From contig NZ_NKRE01000001.1 of NCBI RefSeq assembly GCF_002705925.1, positions 5,581,471 to 5,621,642 of the forward strand: 40,172 nt of DNA, read 5' to 3'. A program made the position numbers and the translations under genes. Below are positions 1 to 7,903 of the stretch, piece after piece (position 1 is the stretch's first letter; each line of letters opens with the position of its first letter). Source of the DNA: Mycobacterium ostraviense. Its GTDB lineage: Bacteria > Actinomycetota > Actinomycetes > Mycobacteriales > Mycobacteriaceae. Under the pieces are notes generated by a model. The model had not been told where the DNA came from. It worked only from the letters and a program-made list of their open reading frames with translations, and ran no database searches.

Positions 1-1
1 G

Positions 2-535
2 CCGGATACTTCCTGTTCGCTGCCACTGCACACTTCCTTCCTCCAGGCTCTCAAGATCAAACCTGGTTCGGAAGTCTCCGAGAAACCGGGGGAAGCACAC
101 CTGGGGTGGGTAGACACACCGTGGGCGATGATCGTGCCGGGGTTGTTCGGCAGCGCCTTCGGCACCTACCTCATGCGGCAGTTCTTCCGGACTCTCCCAG
201 CCGATCTCGAAGAGGCGGCGATCCTGGACGGCTGCTCGCCCTGGCAGATCTACTGGCGGATCCTGTTGCCGCATGCCCGGCCGGCGGTGATGGTGCTGGC
301 CGTGCTCACCTGGGTGAATGTGTGGAACGATTTTCTGTGGCCGCTGCTGATGATCCAGCGCAACAGCCTGGCCACCCTGACCCTGGGCCTGGTGCGGTTG
401 CGCGGCGAATACGTGGCGCGCTGGCCGGTTTTCATGGCGACGTCGATGCTCATACTCTTGCCGTTGGTGCTCGTCTACGCGGTGGCGCAGCGCTCGTTCA
501 TCCGCGGTATCGCCGCGACCGGACTCGGCGGATAG
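2..535 (+). CDS. Sugar ABC transporter permease, 5'-truncated or disrupted (Rv2039c-like)
   Basis: Inner-membrane permease of the MalG/UgpE type, which forms half of the channel of a carbohydrate ABC importer. From about position 98 the protein is typical: LGWVDTPWAMIVPGLFG, then the cytoplasmic EAA loop (EEAAILDGCSPWQIYWRILLP) that contacts the ATPase, and two hydrophobic helices before the stop at 535. The frame stays open to the window edge, but residues before LGWVDT are polar (KIKPGSEVSEKPGEAH), where this family normally has membrane helices. The N-terminal helices are therefore either missing or replaced. The first ATG within the conserved part is at 128. The ATPase gene starts 5 nt after the stop, so both were probably one operon. 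The family is certain; whether the gene still works is doubtful. Confidence 0.75.
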   Translation, partial: PDTSCSLPLHTSFLQALKIKPGSEVSEKPGEAHLGWVDTPWAMIVPGLFGSAFGTYLMRQFFRTLPADLEEAAILDGCSPWQIYWRILLPHARPAVMVLAVLTWVNVWNDFLWPLLMIQRNSLATLTLGLVRLRGEYVARWPVFMATSMLILLPLVLVYAVAQRSFIRGIAATGLGG

Positions 536-539
536 TCGC

Positions 540-1610
540 ATGGCTTCGGTGACTTTCGAAGAGGCCACCCGGCGGTACCCCGGCGCCGACCGGCCCGCAC
601 TGGACCGTCTCGATCTCGTCGTCGGCGACGGTGAGTTCGTCGTGCTGGTCGGACCGTCCGGATGCGGCAAGACCACGTCGCTGCGGATGGTGGCCGGTTT
701 GGAGAAACTGGATTCGGGCCGGATCCAGATCGGCGACCGGGACGTCACCAACCTCGATCCCAAGGATCGCGATGTCGCCATGGTCTTCCAGAACTACGCC
801 CTCTACCCGCACATGACGGTGGCGCAGAACATGGGATTCGCGTTGAAGGTTGCCAAGACGCCGAAGCCGGAGATCCGCGAAAGGGTGCTGGCCGCCGCGA
901 AATTGCTTGATTTGCAACCATACCTGGACCGCAAGCCCAAAGACCTCTCCGGCGGACAACGCCAGCGGGTGGCAATGGGGCGCGCCATTGTGCGCCGTCC
1001 CCAGGTGTTCCTGATGGACGAGCCGTTGTCCAACCTCGACGCCAAGCTGCGGGTGCAAACCCGCAATCAGATCGCCGCATTGCAACGTCAACTCGGTACC
1101 ACCACGGTCTACGTCACCCATGATCAGGTCGAGGCCATGACGATGGGCGACCGGGTCGCGGTGCTGTGCGACGGGGTGTTGCAACAGTGCGCGCCGCCGC
1201 GGGACCTCTACCGCAACCCGGACAACGTGTTCGTCGCCGGATTCATCGGATCGCCGGCGATGAATCTGTTCACCCTACCGATCGCCGATTCCGCAGTGAC
1301 ACTGGGGGATTGGCCTATGGGTGTACCACGCGAGATAGCCACCGCCGCAGCGGAGATTGTCGTCGGCATTCGTCCCGAACATTTCGAGGTGGGCGACGTC
1401 GGCGTCGAAATTGAGGTCGACGTGGTGGAGGAGCTCGGCGCCGACGCCTATCTGTATGGCCGGATCAGTGGGGCAGGCCAGCTCGCCGGTCAGGCGATCG
1501 TCGCTCGCACGGACGGCCGTCAGCCGCCCGAGCGTGGCAGCCGCGTGCGGCTGCACCCCCAACCCGGCCAACTGCACTTCTTCGGAGCCGACGGCCGTCG
1601 GATTGCCTGA
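540..1610 (+). CDS. Sugar ABC transporter ATP-binding protein (Rv2038c-like, UgpC/MalK type)
   Basis: Cytoplasmic ATPase of 356 residues that would energise carbohydrate import together with the upstream permease. The nucleotide-binding domain is complete: Walker A GPSGCGKTTS near residue 40, Q-loop in VFQNYALYPH, ABC signature LSGGQRQRVAMGRA, Walker B VFLMDEPLSNLD and the H-loop THDQ. About 120 C-terminal residues form the regulatory OB-type (TOBE/MOI) domain typical of MalK and UgpC. The ATG at 540 lies 5 nt after the permease stop. Length and gene order match the M. tuberculosis Rv2041c-Rv2038c operon, whose substrate I do not assign. No defect is visible in this subunit, although its permease partner looks damaged. 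Confidence 0.9.
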   Translation: MASVTFEEATRRYPGADRPALDRLDLVVGDGEFVVLVGPSGCGKTTSLRMVAGLEKLDSGRIQIGDRDVTNLDPKDRDVAMVFQNYALYPHMTVAQNMGFALKVAKTPKPEIRERVLAAAKLLDLQPYLDRKPKDLSGGQRQRVAMGRAIVRRPQVFLMDEPLSNLDAKLRVQTRNQIAALQRQLGTTTVYVTHDQVEAMTMGDRVAVLCDGVLQQCAPPRDLYRNPDNVFVAGFIGSPAMNLFTLPIADSAVTLGDWPMGVPREIATAAAEIVVGIRPEHFEVGDVGVEIEVDVVEELGADAYLYGRISGAGQLAGQAIVARTDGRQPPERGSRVRLHPQPGQLHFFGADGRRIA

Positions 1611-1663
1611 CATCGGTGTGCCGCACACCGGTAACCACCCATGATGCGGCTATGGTGACGGCC

Positions 1664-2629
1664 ATGAGCACGCACCGTGTCGATCTGGTCTGCGAAGGCG
1701 GCGGGGTCCGGGGGATCGGGCTGGTCGGCGCGGTGGACGCGCTGGACGCGGCCGGCTACCGGTTTCCCCGCGTTGCAGGGACCAGCGCCGGTGCGATCGT
1801 CGCGTCGCTGGTCGCTGCGCTGCAGGTTGCGGGGGAACCGCTGACACGTCTTTCCGAGATCATGCGCAGCATCGACTACTCGAAGTTCCTCGACCGCAGT
1901 CTTATCGGACACGTGCCGTTGATCGGCGGGGTGCTCTCGCTGCTGACGTCGGATGGCGTGTACCAGGGAACCTACCTGGAACAGCTGCTCACCGGTCTGC
2001 TAGCCGACCTGGGCGTGCGCACTTTCGCCGACTTGCGTACCGGCGATGAACCCGAGCAATTTGCCTGGTCGTTGGTGGTCACCGCCAGCGACCTGTCTCG
2101 ACACCGGTTGGTTCGCATCCCATGGGATCTGGACTCCTATGGCATTGACCCGGACGACTTTTCGGTGGCCCGCGCGGTCCATGCCTCGTCGGCGATTCCG
2201 TTCGTGTTCGAGCCGGTTCGGGTCGCCGGCGCGACGTGGGTTGACGGAGCATTGCTGTCGAACTTTCCGGTGGGGCTGTTCGACCGGTCCGACGGCGGGC
2301 CGGAGTGGCCGACCTTCGGGATCCGGCTATCGTCGCGGCCGGGCATTCCGCCCACTCATCCGGTCCATGGGCCGGTGTCGTTGGGAATCGCCGCGATTGA
2401 GACGTTGGTCAGCAATCAGGACAACGCTTACATCGACGACCCGTGTACCGTGCGGCGCACTATCTTCGTCCCGGCAGATGCCATCAGCCCGATCGACTTC
2501 GATATCACCGCCGAACAACGCGAGGCCCTGTACCGGCGCGGGTTGCAAGCCGGTCAAGAGTTTCTGCAGACCTGGAACTACCGGGACTACATCGCGGCGT
2601 GCGGCGGCCCCGCCACACCGTTGGACTAA
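1664..2629 (+). CDS. Patatin-like phospholipase (Rv2037c-like)
   Basis: Lipid acyl hydrolase of the patatin family with a Ser-Asp dyad. The glycine-rich oxyanion loop CEGGGVRGIG is at the N-terminus, the nucleophile elbow GTSAG (GxSxG) follows about 30 residues later, and the catalytic Asp is in the DGA motif of VDGALLSNFPVG. The protein has about 321 residues from the ATG at 1664; an in-frame ATG at 1652 would add four residues, and neither has a clear ribosome-binding site. It follows the ABC ATPase by about 50 nt, as Rv2037c follows Rv2038c. The patatin core shows no signal peptide and no obvious membrane segment. The physiological lipid is unknown. Confidence 0.85.
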   Translation: MSTHRVDLVCEGGGVRGIGLVGAVDALDAAGYRFPRVAGTSAGAIVASLVAALQVAGEPLTRLSEIMRSIDYSKFLDRSLIGHVPLIGGVLSLLTSDGVYQGTYLEQLLTGLLADLGVRTFADLRTGDEPEQFAWSLVVTASDLSRHRLVRIPWDLDSYGIDPDDFSVARAVHASSAIPFVFEPVRVAGATWVDGALLSNFPVGLFDRSDGGPEWPTFGIRLSSRPGIPPTHPVHGPVSLGIAAIETLVSNQDNAYIDDPCTVRRTIFVPADAISPIDFDITAEQREALYRRGLQAGQEFLQTWNYRDYIAACGGPATPLD

Positions 2630-2666
2630 GCGCCCCGGGCCTGGTCGGTCGAGGCGGCTCGGGCAA

Positions 2667-3308
2667 TCAGCTCAGCCGTTGTGCGAGCATGCGTTGTCCG
2701 GGACCGCCTAGGTCGGCGACGGCCTCGGCTCTGCCGGCCATGGTCATCAGCAGTGCTTCACCGGGCCCGGTCACTTCGGGTCCGTTGCCGTGTGTCCAGT
2801 CGACGTCGGTTGCGCGTAGCGGCAGTCCTTTGATCCGTGGTCGAGCGCCGAGCCGGGGGTTCTTCGGCACCAGCTGCAGTACGCGTTCGAGTCGCTCGGC
2901 GGCAATGGTGCGGGGCTGACCGAGCGGGCGCCGGATGTCCTGGTGGTGGATCATTCCGTCGACCAGCGCGACCATTCCGCCGAAACCCGCTGTCAGCCCT
3001 CATGGTTGGAGGTGTTGGCCGACGAACTCCAGCAATTCCGGTGGGGTAAGCGCTTAAAATTCTTGGACGCCGACTTCGTTGGCCCGTACCACCCGGCCCT
3101 TGACGAGCCGCTTCAGCAACCCCAATGCGTTGAGTTCCTCGTAGCTGAAGATATGCGCGACAACATCTTTGACGCTCCATCCGGCGCAGAGGCTGGGTCT
3201 GGCCCACTGCTGTGGGGTCAGGGTCGCCAGGAATTCCGCCAGTTCTGCGCGCTCGGCGCGGGCCATGCTCATCATGGTGGCTTGTGCGCCACCACCGTCG
3301 ACGGTCAT
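2667..3308 (-). pseudogene. DinB/maleylpyruvate-isomerase-like protein (Rv2036-like) with two in-frame stops
   Basis: Reading down from ATG 3308, the product starts MTVDGGG and contains RPSLCAGWSVKDVVAHIF, typical of the mycothiol-dependent maleylpyruvate isomerase / DinB-like helical family. The same frame is interrupted by TAA at 3054-3056 and TGA at 3000-3002, yet continues with recognisable coding sequence (TPPELLEFVGQHLQP, then GFGGMVALVDGMIHHQDIRRP with the conserved His pair) to a stop at 2667. No frameshift is needed to join the parts; the two nonsense codons are the lesions. The start overlaps the stop of the neighbouring SRPBCC gene (ATGA), as expected for the Rv2034-Rv2035-Rv2036 operon. 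A full-length product is unlikely. Confidence 0.8.
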
Positions 3309-3793
3309 GGCCGTACCTCGACACCGAACAGGCCGGCATAGCGGTGCAGGTACAACGGCCAACCGGCCCCGCCATCGACGCCGTCTGCCACCGATTCCCA
3401 TCCCGGACCGTGTCGATCGAGGTGACGGTGCTCGAGGTCCACCCGGGTCGTCTCGGCGGACTCGGCGGTGAAGCGGACCTCAACCTCACTGGTCTTGGAA
3501 AGATCGGTTTCGGGCTGCCAGGTAGGCCCGATATCCCAGGTGAACACCACCCGATGGGGCGGTTCGCAGACCAGCACCCGCGCCCATCTGCACACGCTGC
3601 CGTCAACGCCACGGTCGTAGATGTGTCCTCCCGCAACGCATTCGAATACCGTTTCGGCGATCGGCACCCTGAGTAGGTTGTGCTCGCGGGGCTTGAAGTC
3701 GCCAAACCGAGCGGTGAACACGCTGAAGGCGCGCTCGATCGAGGCATTGACGACGACATGGTGGTGGATTGCGGTGCTTCCCGGACGTGTCAT
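3305..3793 (-). CDS. SRPBCC (AHSA1-type) family protein (Rv2035-like)
   Basis: Protein of 162 residues with the START/Bet v1-like helix-grip fold (AHSA1/SRPBCC). This fold binds small hydrophobic ligands or acts as a co-chaperone-like domain; no specific ligand can be assigned. Visible landmarks are the N-terminal HVVVNASIERAFSVFTARFG, the strand VFECVAGGHIYDRG, CEPPHRVVFTWDI, and a C-terminal helix beginning GWPLYLHRYA. Its ATG overlaps the end of the ArsR gene (stop at 3790) and its stop overlaps the start of the DinB-like gene, so the three form a translationally coupled operon. It is the only member of the trio without visible damage. Confidence 0.85.
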   Translation of the reverse strand: MTRPGSTAIHHHVVVNASIERAFSVFTARFGDFKPREHNLLRVPIAETVFECVAGGHIYDRGVDGSVCRWARVLVCEPPHRVVFTWDIGPTWQPETDLSKTSEVEVRFTAESAETTRVDLEHRHLDRHGPGWESVADGVDGGAGWPLYLHRYAGLFGVEVRP

Positions 3794-4086
3794 CCGCGGT
3801 CTCCTTCAATGTCGATGGTCTGTGCGTAGCTGGTCAGGGCTTGTGTCCAGAACCGGTCGAGGTCGGCCCGTAATGCCTCGAGACCGGTCGGGTCGAGCTG
3901 GTAGACCCGACGTGTGCCCGCGGCGCGGTCGCAGACCAGCCCGGCTGCTTTGAGCACCTTGAGGTGCTGTGACGCGAGCCAGTTCACCCACGGCCGACGG
4001 ACCATGAGCAAACGTTCCATGATGGCCCGCCGAGTCCCGTCGGCCAGCGCCTGCCAAGCCTGGGCGCCCATTTGGTAAGTGGCCAC
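3790..4086 (-). CDS. ArsR-family regulator (Rv2034-like) with damaged DNA-binding region
   Basis: The ends match the Rv2034 type of winged-helix repressor: AWQALADGTRRAIMERL at the start, and HLKVLKAAGLVCDRAAGTRRVYQLDPTGLEALR plus RFWTQALTSYA at the end. Between them the expected AHGP-AVGELAR-type helix and the recognition helix are absent in frame. The DNA there still encodes HGPSAVGELAR in another frame, so one base was lost near 4017 and roughly 26 bases further on, which restores the frame and removes about nine residues. The GTG at 4086 is chosen by comparison with the usual N-terminus; ATG 4110 is an alternative. The stop overlaps the next gene's start. Specific DNA binding is probably lost; it could be called a pseudogene. 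Confidence 0.65.
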   Translation of the reverse strand: MATYQMGAQAWQALADGTRRAIMERLLMVRRPWVNWLASQHLKVLKAAGLVCDRAAGTRRVYQLDPTGLEALRADLDRFWTQALTSYAQTIDIEGDRG

Positions 4087-4210
4087 GAACCGTAAAGCTA
4101 TGGTTACCAATACCGTGATTCAAGATCCGATGGGTTTGGCTGTGGCGGGGCCGCCGATGTTCTCCCGCCCGATGGCATCCGCCAGGCGCCGCGGTGGGTC
4201 GGTGGCTGAC

Positions 4211-4271
4211 GGCGCCGAGTGTGCTTAGGGGGCGCCGAGTGTGCTCTGGGGGCGTCGACTGTGCCGTCAGG
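4211..4271. repeat. Three tandem copies of a 20-bp unit
   Basis: The unit GGCGCCGAGTGTGCTTAGGG begins at 4211 and is followed at 4231 by GGCGCCGAGTGTGCTCTGGG and at 4251 by the diverged GGCGTCGACTGTGCCGTCAG. The period is exactly 20 bp. It lies in the 690-bp gap upstream of the ArsR gene. CGAGTGTGC-type words recur in mycobacterial intergenic DNA as far as I know; no function is assigned. Confidence 0.85.
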
Positions 4272-4555
4272 GCGGCCGATCGTGGCGGTTCCCGCCCTAC
4301 ATACACAGTCAAAGCCGTCGCCGCACACTCGATACGGCGGCAGGACCGCCGATTCGGTGAGCACGTGCGACATCCCCCGAGCGCCGTATCGGCGTGCCGA
4401 AAACAGAACCAAGACGTGCGCCGGCAGCCAAGGCAGCGCAAGCAGGACATCGTTGGCCAGCAGCATTCGTGATCATCATGAATTTCCGAGTGAGACAGGC
4501 ATTTTCGCTGGAGAGCCACGGCGCGCCGCAACCCTGTTCCGGCGAGTGGCCGCCT

Positions 4556-4598
4556 AGCTTCGCTAGCTTCGCTAGATCCGGCTTCGCTAGATCCGGCA
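4556..4598. repeat. Short direct repeats (AGCTTCGCT / AGATCCGGCTTCGCT)
   Basis: AGCTTCGCT occurs twice head to tail (4556-4573), followed by AGATCCGGCTTCGCT (4574-4588) and a partial AGATCCGGC (4589-4597). Apart from this and the 20-bp repeats, I see nothing convincing in 4111-4797. The open frames there are poor in recognisable motifs. Confidence 0.7.
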
Positions 4599-4797
4599 CA
4601 GCCGGAATTTTGAGTCAAGTTTGACGTACTTGGGCTCGATTTGGCGTCTAGGCGGCCAATAGTGTTGTGCGACTGAGGTTTTCCAGGGCACCGGTCCGCC
4701 GGTCACGGTCTCAACCCCATCCGACCGGAGCCCCAAGACCAAAGCTGACCACGACATGCCTCGTCGGGCTGGGGTGAAACCCCGTTAGTATTGCCGC

Positions 4798-5634
4798 GTG
4801 GTGGATCGTTATGGCAGCGACGTCTTGTCCGGGGGAGGGCGGCGCACGCCGCGATCGGTTGAGCATCCCGTCGAGATCGGCATGGTGGTCGAGGACGCTG
4901 AAAGCGGCTACGTCGGCGCCGTGGTCCGAGTCGAATACGGCCGCATCGACCTCGAAGACCGCCACGGTAAGACCCGCGGTTTTCCGCTCGGGCCCGGTTA
5001 CCTGATCGACGGTCGACCGGTAATCCTCACTGCGCCGCGGCGCCCGGCGCCGGTCACGCCGAAGCGAACGGCATCCGGGTCGGTCGCGGTCCCCGGTGCC
5101 CGCGCTCGGGTTGCCCGCGCCAGCCGGATCTACGTCGAGGGACGTCACGACGCCGAGCTCGTCGCACAGGTCTGGGGGGAAGACCTGCGCATCGAAGGCG
5201 TTGTGGTGGAGCACCTCGGTGGCGTCGACGACCTGGTGCGCATCGTCGCCGATTTCCGGCCCGGATCGCGCTGTCGACTCGGCGTTCTGGTGGACCACCT
5301 CGTCCCCGGGTCGAAAGAGGCCCGCATTGCCGACGCGGTGCGCCAGGGGCCGGGAGGCTCGGACACCCTGGTCGTCGGTCACCCTTACATCGATATTTGG
5401 CAGGCCGTGAAACCCGATCGGCTCGGATTGAAGGCGTGGCCGAGCGTACCCCGGCACATCGAGTGGAAGCACGGAGTCTGTCAGGCACTGGGCTGGCCGC
5501 ACGCCGACCAGGCGGATATCGCCACGGCGTGGCGGCGTATCCGGTCAACGGTCCGCGACTGGAACGATCTGGAGCCCGCGCTGATCAGCCGGGTCGAAGA
5601 ACTGATCGACTTCGTTACCCAGCCTGCCGCCTAG
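4798..5634 (+). CDS. DUF3097 family protein
   Basis: Conserved actinobacterial protein of 278 residues; biochemical role unknown to me. The N-terminal part (IGMVVEDAESGYVGAVVRVE) reads like a small beta barrel. After a variable linker the C-terminal part begins RIYVEGRHDAELVAQVWG, a TOPRIM-like opening with a conserved acidic pattern, continues with GVLVDHLVPGSKEARIA and GHPYIDIWQAVKP, and ends in a helix followed by TAWRRIRSTVRDWNDLEP. Two consecutive GTG codons at 4798 and 4801 can start the gene. It stands alone on the plus strand, 175 nt before the OsmC start. A nucleic-acid or nucleotide role is suggested by the TOPRIM resemblance only. Confidence 0.8.
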   Translation: MVDRYGSDVLSGGGRRTPRSVEHPVEIGMVVEDAESGYVGAVVRVEYGRIDLEDRHGKTRGFPLGPGYLIDGRPVILTAPRRPAPVTPKRTASGSVAVPGARARVARASRIYVEGRHDAELVAQVWGEDLRIEGVVVEHLGGVDDLVRIVADFRPGSRCRLGVLVDHLVPGSKEARIADAVRQGPGGSDTLVVGHPYIDIWQAVKPDRLGLKAWPSVPRHIEWKHGVCQALGWPHADQADIATAWRRIRSTVRDWNDLEPALISRVEELIDFVTQPAA

Positions 5635-5808
5635 CCGCCCAGGCGATCGCTTGTAGCGGTCAAAGCTGCGGCCCTCCATGTTTCCGGCAGGTGAGTTTTG
5701 TGTCGATCGTGTAAAAGACTGCCGATCGTCGTCACGTCTGCGCATCTGCCGGGCACTAACACTTGACGGTAGAAACTATTCGCTTTGAAAAGAAACGGAG
5801 GAGTCGAC

Positions 5809-6333
5809 GTGACCGACGTGCTTGTCATCGATGCCGACGGCCTGGACCGACTGTCGTGCAACGCCAAGACCGACCCCAGCACCGGCAAGAAGACACTGAA
5901 AGCCAAGACGGTGTGTGAGAGCGGCTTTCGCAACATGACCTACGTGCGCGACCTGGCGCCCATGCTCGTCGGCGAACCCCCCGCGTTGCTGGGTGACGAC
6001 TCGGCGCCCAACCCCTCGGAGACGACTCTGGCGGCCCTGGGCTCCTGCATCTCGGTGGGCCTGCTGGCCAACGCCACCCACCGTGGCGTGACCCTGACCA
6101 AGATCGAGGTCGAGATGGAAGGTGACATCGACATCTCCGCCGTGTGGGGCGTCGGCGACACCCCGGCCGGCAAGGTCCTCGGCTTCATCGCGGTGCGCTG
6201 CCGGGTCACCCTGGCCGGAGATGCCGACGAAGAGACGTTGCGGGAGATCCACGACAACGCGATCGCCTGGTCGCCCGTGGTGAACACGTTCCGCCGTCCG
6301 GCTACCGTCGACTCGACGCTGACCATCGACTAG
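5809..6333 (+). CDS. OsmC-like family protein
   Basis: OsmC/Ohr-fold protein of 174 residues. Members reduce organic or fatty-acid hydroperoxides with a Cys pair, or serve other thiol-dependent roles. The GTG at 5809 is chosen because GGAGGAG lies 6-7 nt upstream (5797-5803). The core has the OsmC hallmarks: NPSETTLAALGSCISVGLLANA carrying a resolving-type Cys on the central helix, and WSPVVNTFRRPATV near the end. The usual first Cys of peroxidatic OsmC lies around the SYGN/CVC region and only partly matches, so peroxidase activity is not certain. It is the first gene of the cyanase cluster; the cyanase start is 10 nt downstream. Confidence 0.8.
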   Translation: MTDVLVIDADGLDRLSCNAKTDPSTGKKTLKAKTVCESGFRNMTYVRDLAPMLVGEPPALLGDDSAPNPSETTLAALGSCISVGLLANATHRGVTLTKIEVEMEGDIDISAVWGVGDTPAGKVLGFIAVRCRVTLAGDADEETLREIHDNAIAWSPVVNTFRRPATVDSTLTID

Positions 6334-6343
6334 GCATCGCCAC

Positions 6344-6820
6344 GTGACATACAACGCGACCAGGCTGCAGCTCGCCGAAGCCATCAAGCTGGCCCGGATG
6401 GCAAAGGGATTGAGCTGGACCAAGATCGCCGACGCAATCGGCAAGGACCGGGTGTGGACGGTAGCGGCGCTGCTGGGCCAGCACCCGCTGTCGGCTGACG
6501 ACGCCTCGACTGTCGCGGCACTGCTCGACCTCGACGACGACGCGGTCGCCGCTCTGCAGTTGACGCCCTACCGGGGATCCGCCGAATCGGCGTCGGCGGA
6601 TCCGACGATCTACCGGTTCCATGAGGCGCTGTCGCTCTACGGGCCCGCCGTCAAGGAGCTGATCGCCGAGGAGTTCGGCGACGGGATCATGAGCGCCATC
6701 AACTTCCGGATGAGTGTGCAGCGTCGTCCGGATCCGCAAGGTGATCGGGTGATTGTGACCTTCGACGGCAAGTTTCTCGACTACACATGGAACAACACGG
6801 AACAGGAGGTCATGTCGTGA
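6344..6820 (+). CDS. cynS: Cyanate hydratase (cyanase)
   Basis: Cyanase decomposes cyanate with bicarbonate to ammonia and carbon dioxide as a homodecamer in the cytoplasm. At 158 residues, the protein has the normal length. The N-terminal helical DNA-binding-like domain (RLQLAEAIKLARMAKGLSWTKIADAIG) is followed by the catalytic domain. The three catalytic residues align with those of the E. coli enzyme: Arg91 and Glu94 in YRFHEAL, and Ser117 in GDGIMSAINF. It starts with GTG 6344. The stop TGA shares bases with the GTG start of the next gene (6817), so expression of the two is coupled. Cyanase is not part of the core M. tuberculosis gene set as I recall it, which suggests an accessory detoxification or nitrogen-release role. 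Confidence 0.95.
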   Translation: MTYNATRLQLAEAIKLARMAKGLSWTKIADAIGKDRVWTVAALLGQHPLSADDASTVAALLDLDDDAVAALQLTPYRGSAESASADPTIYRFHEALSLYGPAVKELIAEEFGDGIMSAINFRMSVQRRPDPQGDRVIVTFDGKFLDYTWNNTEQEVMS

Positions 6821-7884
6821 CCGCCACCATCGACGCCGCGATCGACTTGCTCGATTCGGAGCTGCTGGCAGACATCCGCGCGCACGCCGGTGTGCTGGAC
6901 CGCGGAGACGACACCGCCCGCCGCAGCTTTGCGGGCCTGGGGGCAGCCGGACTGCTCGGGCTCGGTGCTCCCGGTAACATCGACGGGCGGCTGCCACAGA
7001 TGGCCCAGGTGATCCGAATGATCTCCGGAGAGTGCATGAGCACCGGGTTCTGCGTATGGGCCAACCGGATGGCGATCGAGTACTTACTCACCGCCGCAAC
7101 GGAATACAGCATGACCGTGGCCCAGCCGCTGCTGGCCGGCACCGCGCTGGGCATCACCGGAATGGCGGCAGCCTTCAAAGACGCGGCCGGCTGCGGCAGC
7201 CTGGAGCTCACCGCCGCAGCCGTCCCGGGCGGCTACCAGCTGAGCGGGTCGATCAGGTGGGCCAGCAACCTGTACCACGACTCGGTCTTGGTGACTGCGG
7301 CGCGCACGGAACGCGGCGACAAATTGATCGTGGCCGTGCCGTTGAGCACACCGGGTATCACCATTGGTGATCACTTCGAACTCTTGGCGATGGGCAGCAC
7401 TGCCTCGTCGTATCTGGAGTTGACCGATGTGTACGTCGGCGATGAGCAGGTGCTGTCCACCGACTTCGACGGGTTTCTGGACGCGGTTCGCCCCACCTTT
7501 CTGGTCCTGCAGTCGGCAATGTGCCTCGGGCTGGCCAAGACCACGCTGACGCAATGCCGGATCGGCCTCACCGGAGTGAATTCGGTGTTCGCCCCCGACG
7601 TCGACCTGATCGCGGGAAAGCTCGCGCTGGCCGAGACCACCTTGGCCAGCGTGGCCGCATTCGTCGGCGGCCAGCAACCGCCGAACAAGAAGGAGTTGCT
7701 CTCGCTACGCCTCAGCGCGGCCGAAATCGCCAGTGCCAGCGCCGCGCTGGAGATTCGTACGGCCGGCGGGAAGGGCTATGCCAGCAGGACGCCGGCGAGC
7801 CGCCGATACCGGGAAGCCGCATTCCTGCCCGTACAGTCGCCGTCGGAGGCACAGCTGCGATGGGAACTGGGGGGATGCCGTTGA
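6817..7884 (+). CDS. Acyl-CoA dehydrogenase-fold flavoprotein, possible flavin-dependent monooxygenase
   Basis: Protein of 355 residues with the acyl-CoA dehydrogenase fold: helical N-domain, RMISGECMSTGFCVWANRM, a middle beta domain with GITGMAAAFKDA and SGSIRWASNLYHDS, and a C-terminal helical bundle ending RRYREAAFLPVQSPSEAQLRWELGG. The usual acyl-CoA-handling signatures and catalytic Glu are not evident. Such divergent members (DszC, HpaB-like) act as FMNH2-dependent oxygenases fed by a separate reductase, and a flavin reductase is encoded three genes downstream in this cluster. The GTG at 6817 follows AGGAGGT at 6804-6810 and overlaps the cyanase stop. The fold is well supported; the oxygenase function is inferred from context, and the substrate is unknown. 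Confidence 0.75.
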   Translation: MTATIDAAIDLLDSELLADIRAHAGVLDRGDDTARRSFAGLGAAGLLGLGAPGNIDGRLPQMAQVIRMISGECMSTGFCVWANRMAIEYLLTAATEYSMTVAQPLLAGTALGITGMAAAFKDAAGCGSLELTAAAVPGGYQLSGSIRWASNLYHDSVLVTAARTERGDKLIVAVPLSTPGITIGDHFELLAMGSTASSYLELTDVYVGDEQVLSTDFDGFLDAVRPTFLVLQSAMCLGLAKTTLTQCRIGLTGVNSVFAPDVDLIAGKLALAETTLASVAAFVGGQQPPNKKELLSLRLSAAEIASASAALEIRTAGGKGYASRTPASRRYREAAFLPVQSPSEAQLRWELGGCR

Positions 7885-7903
7885 GTGACCGCTCGGGTCG
7901 ACG

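Noticed and set aside
4104..4466. Minus-strand frame of 120 codons starting with a hydrophobic stretch
   Set aside because: It runs through the 20-bp tandem repeats, lacks a ribosome-binding site and has a low-complexity Pro/Arg end. Not supported as a gene.
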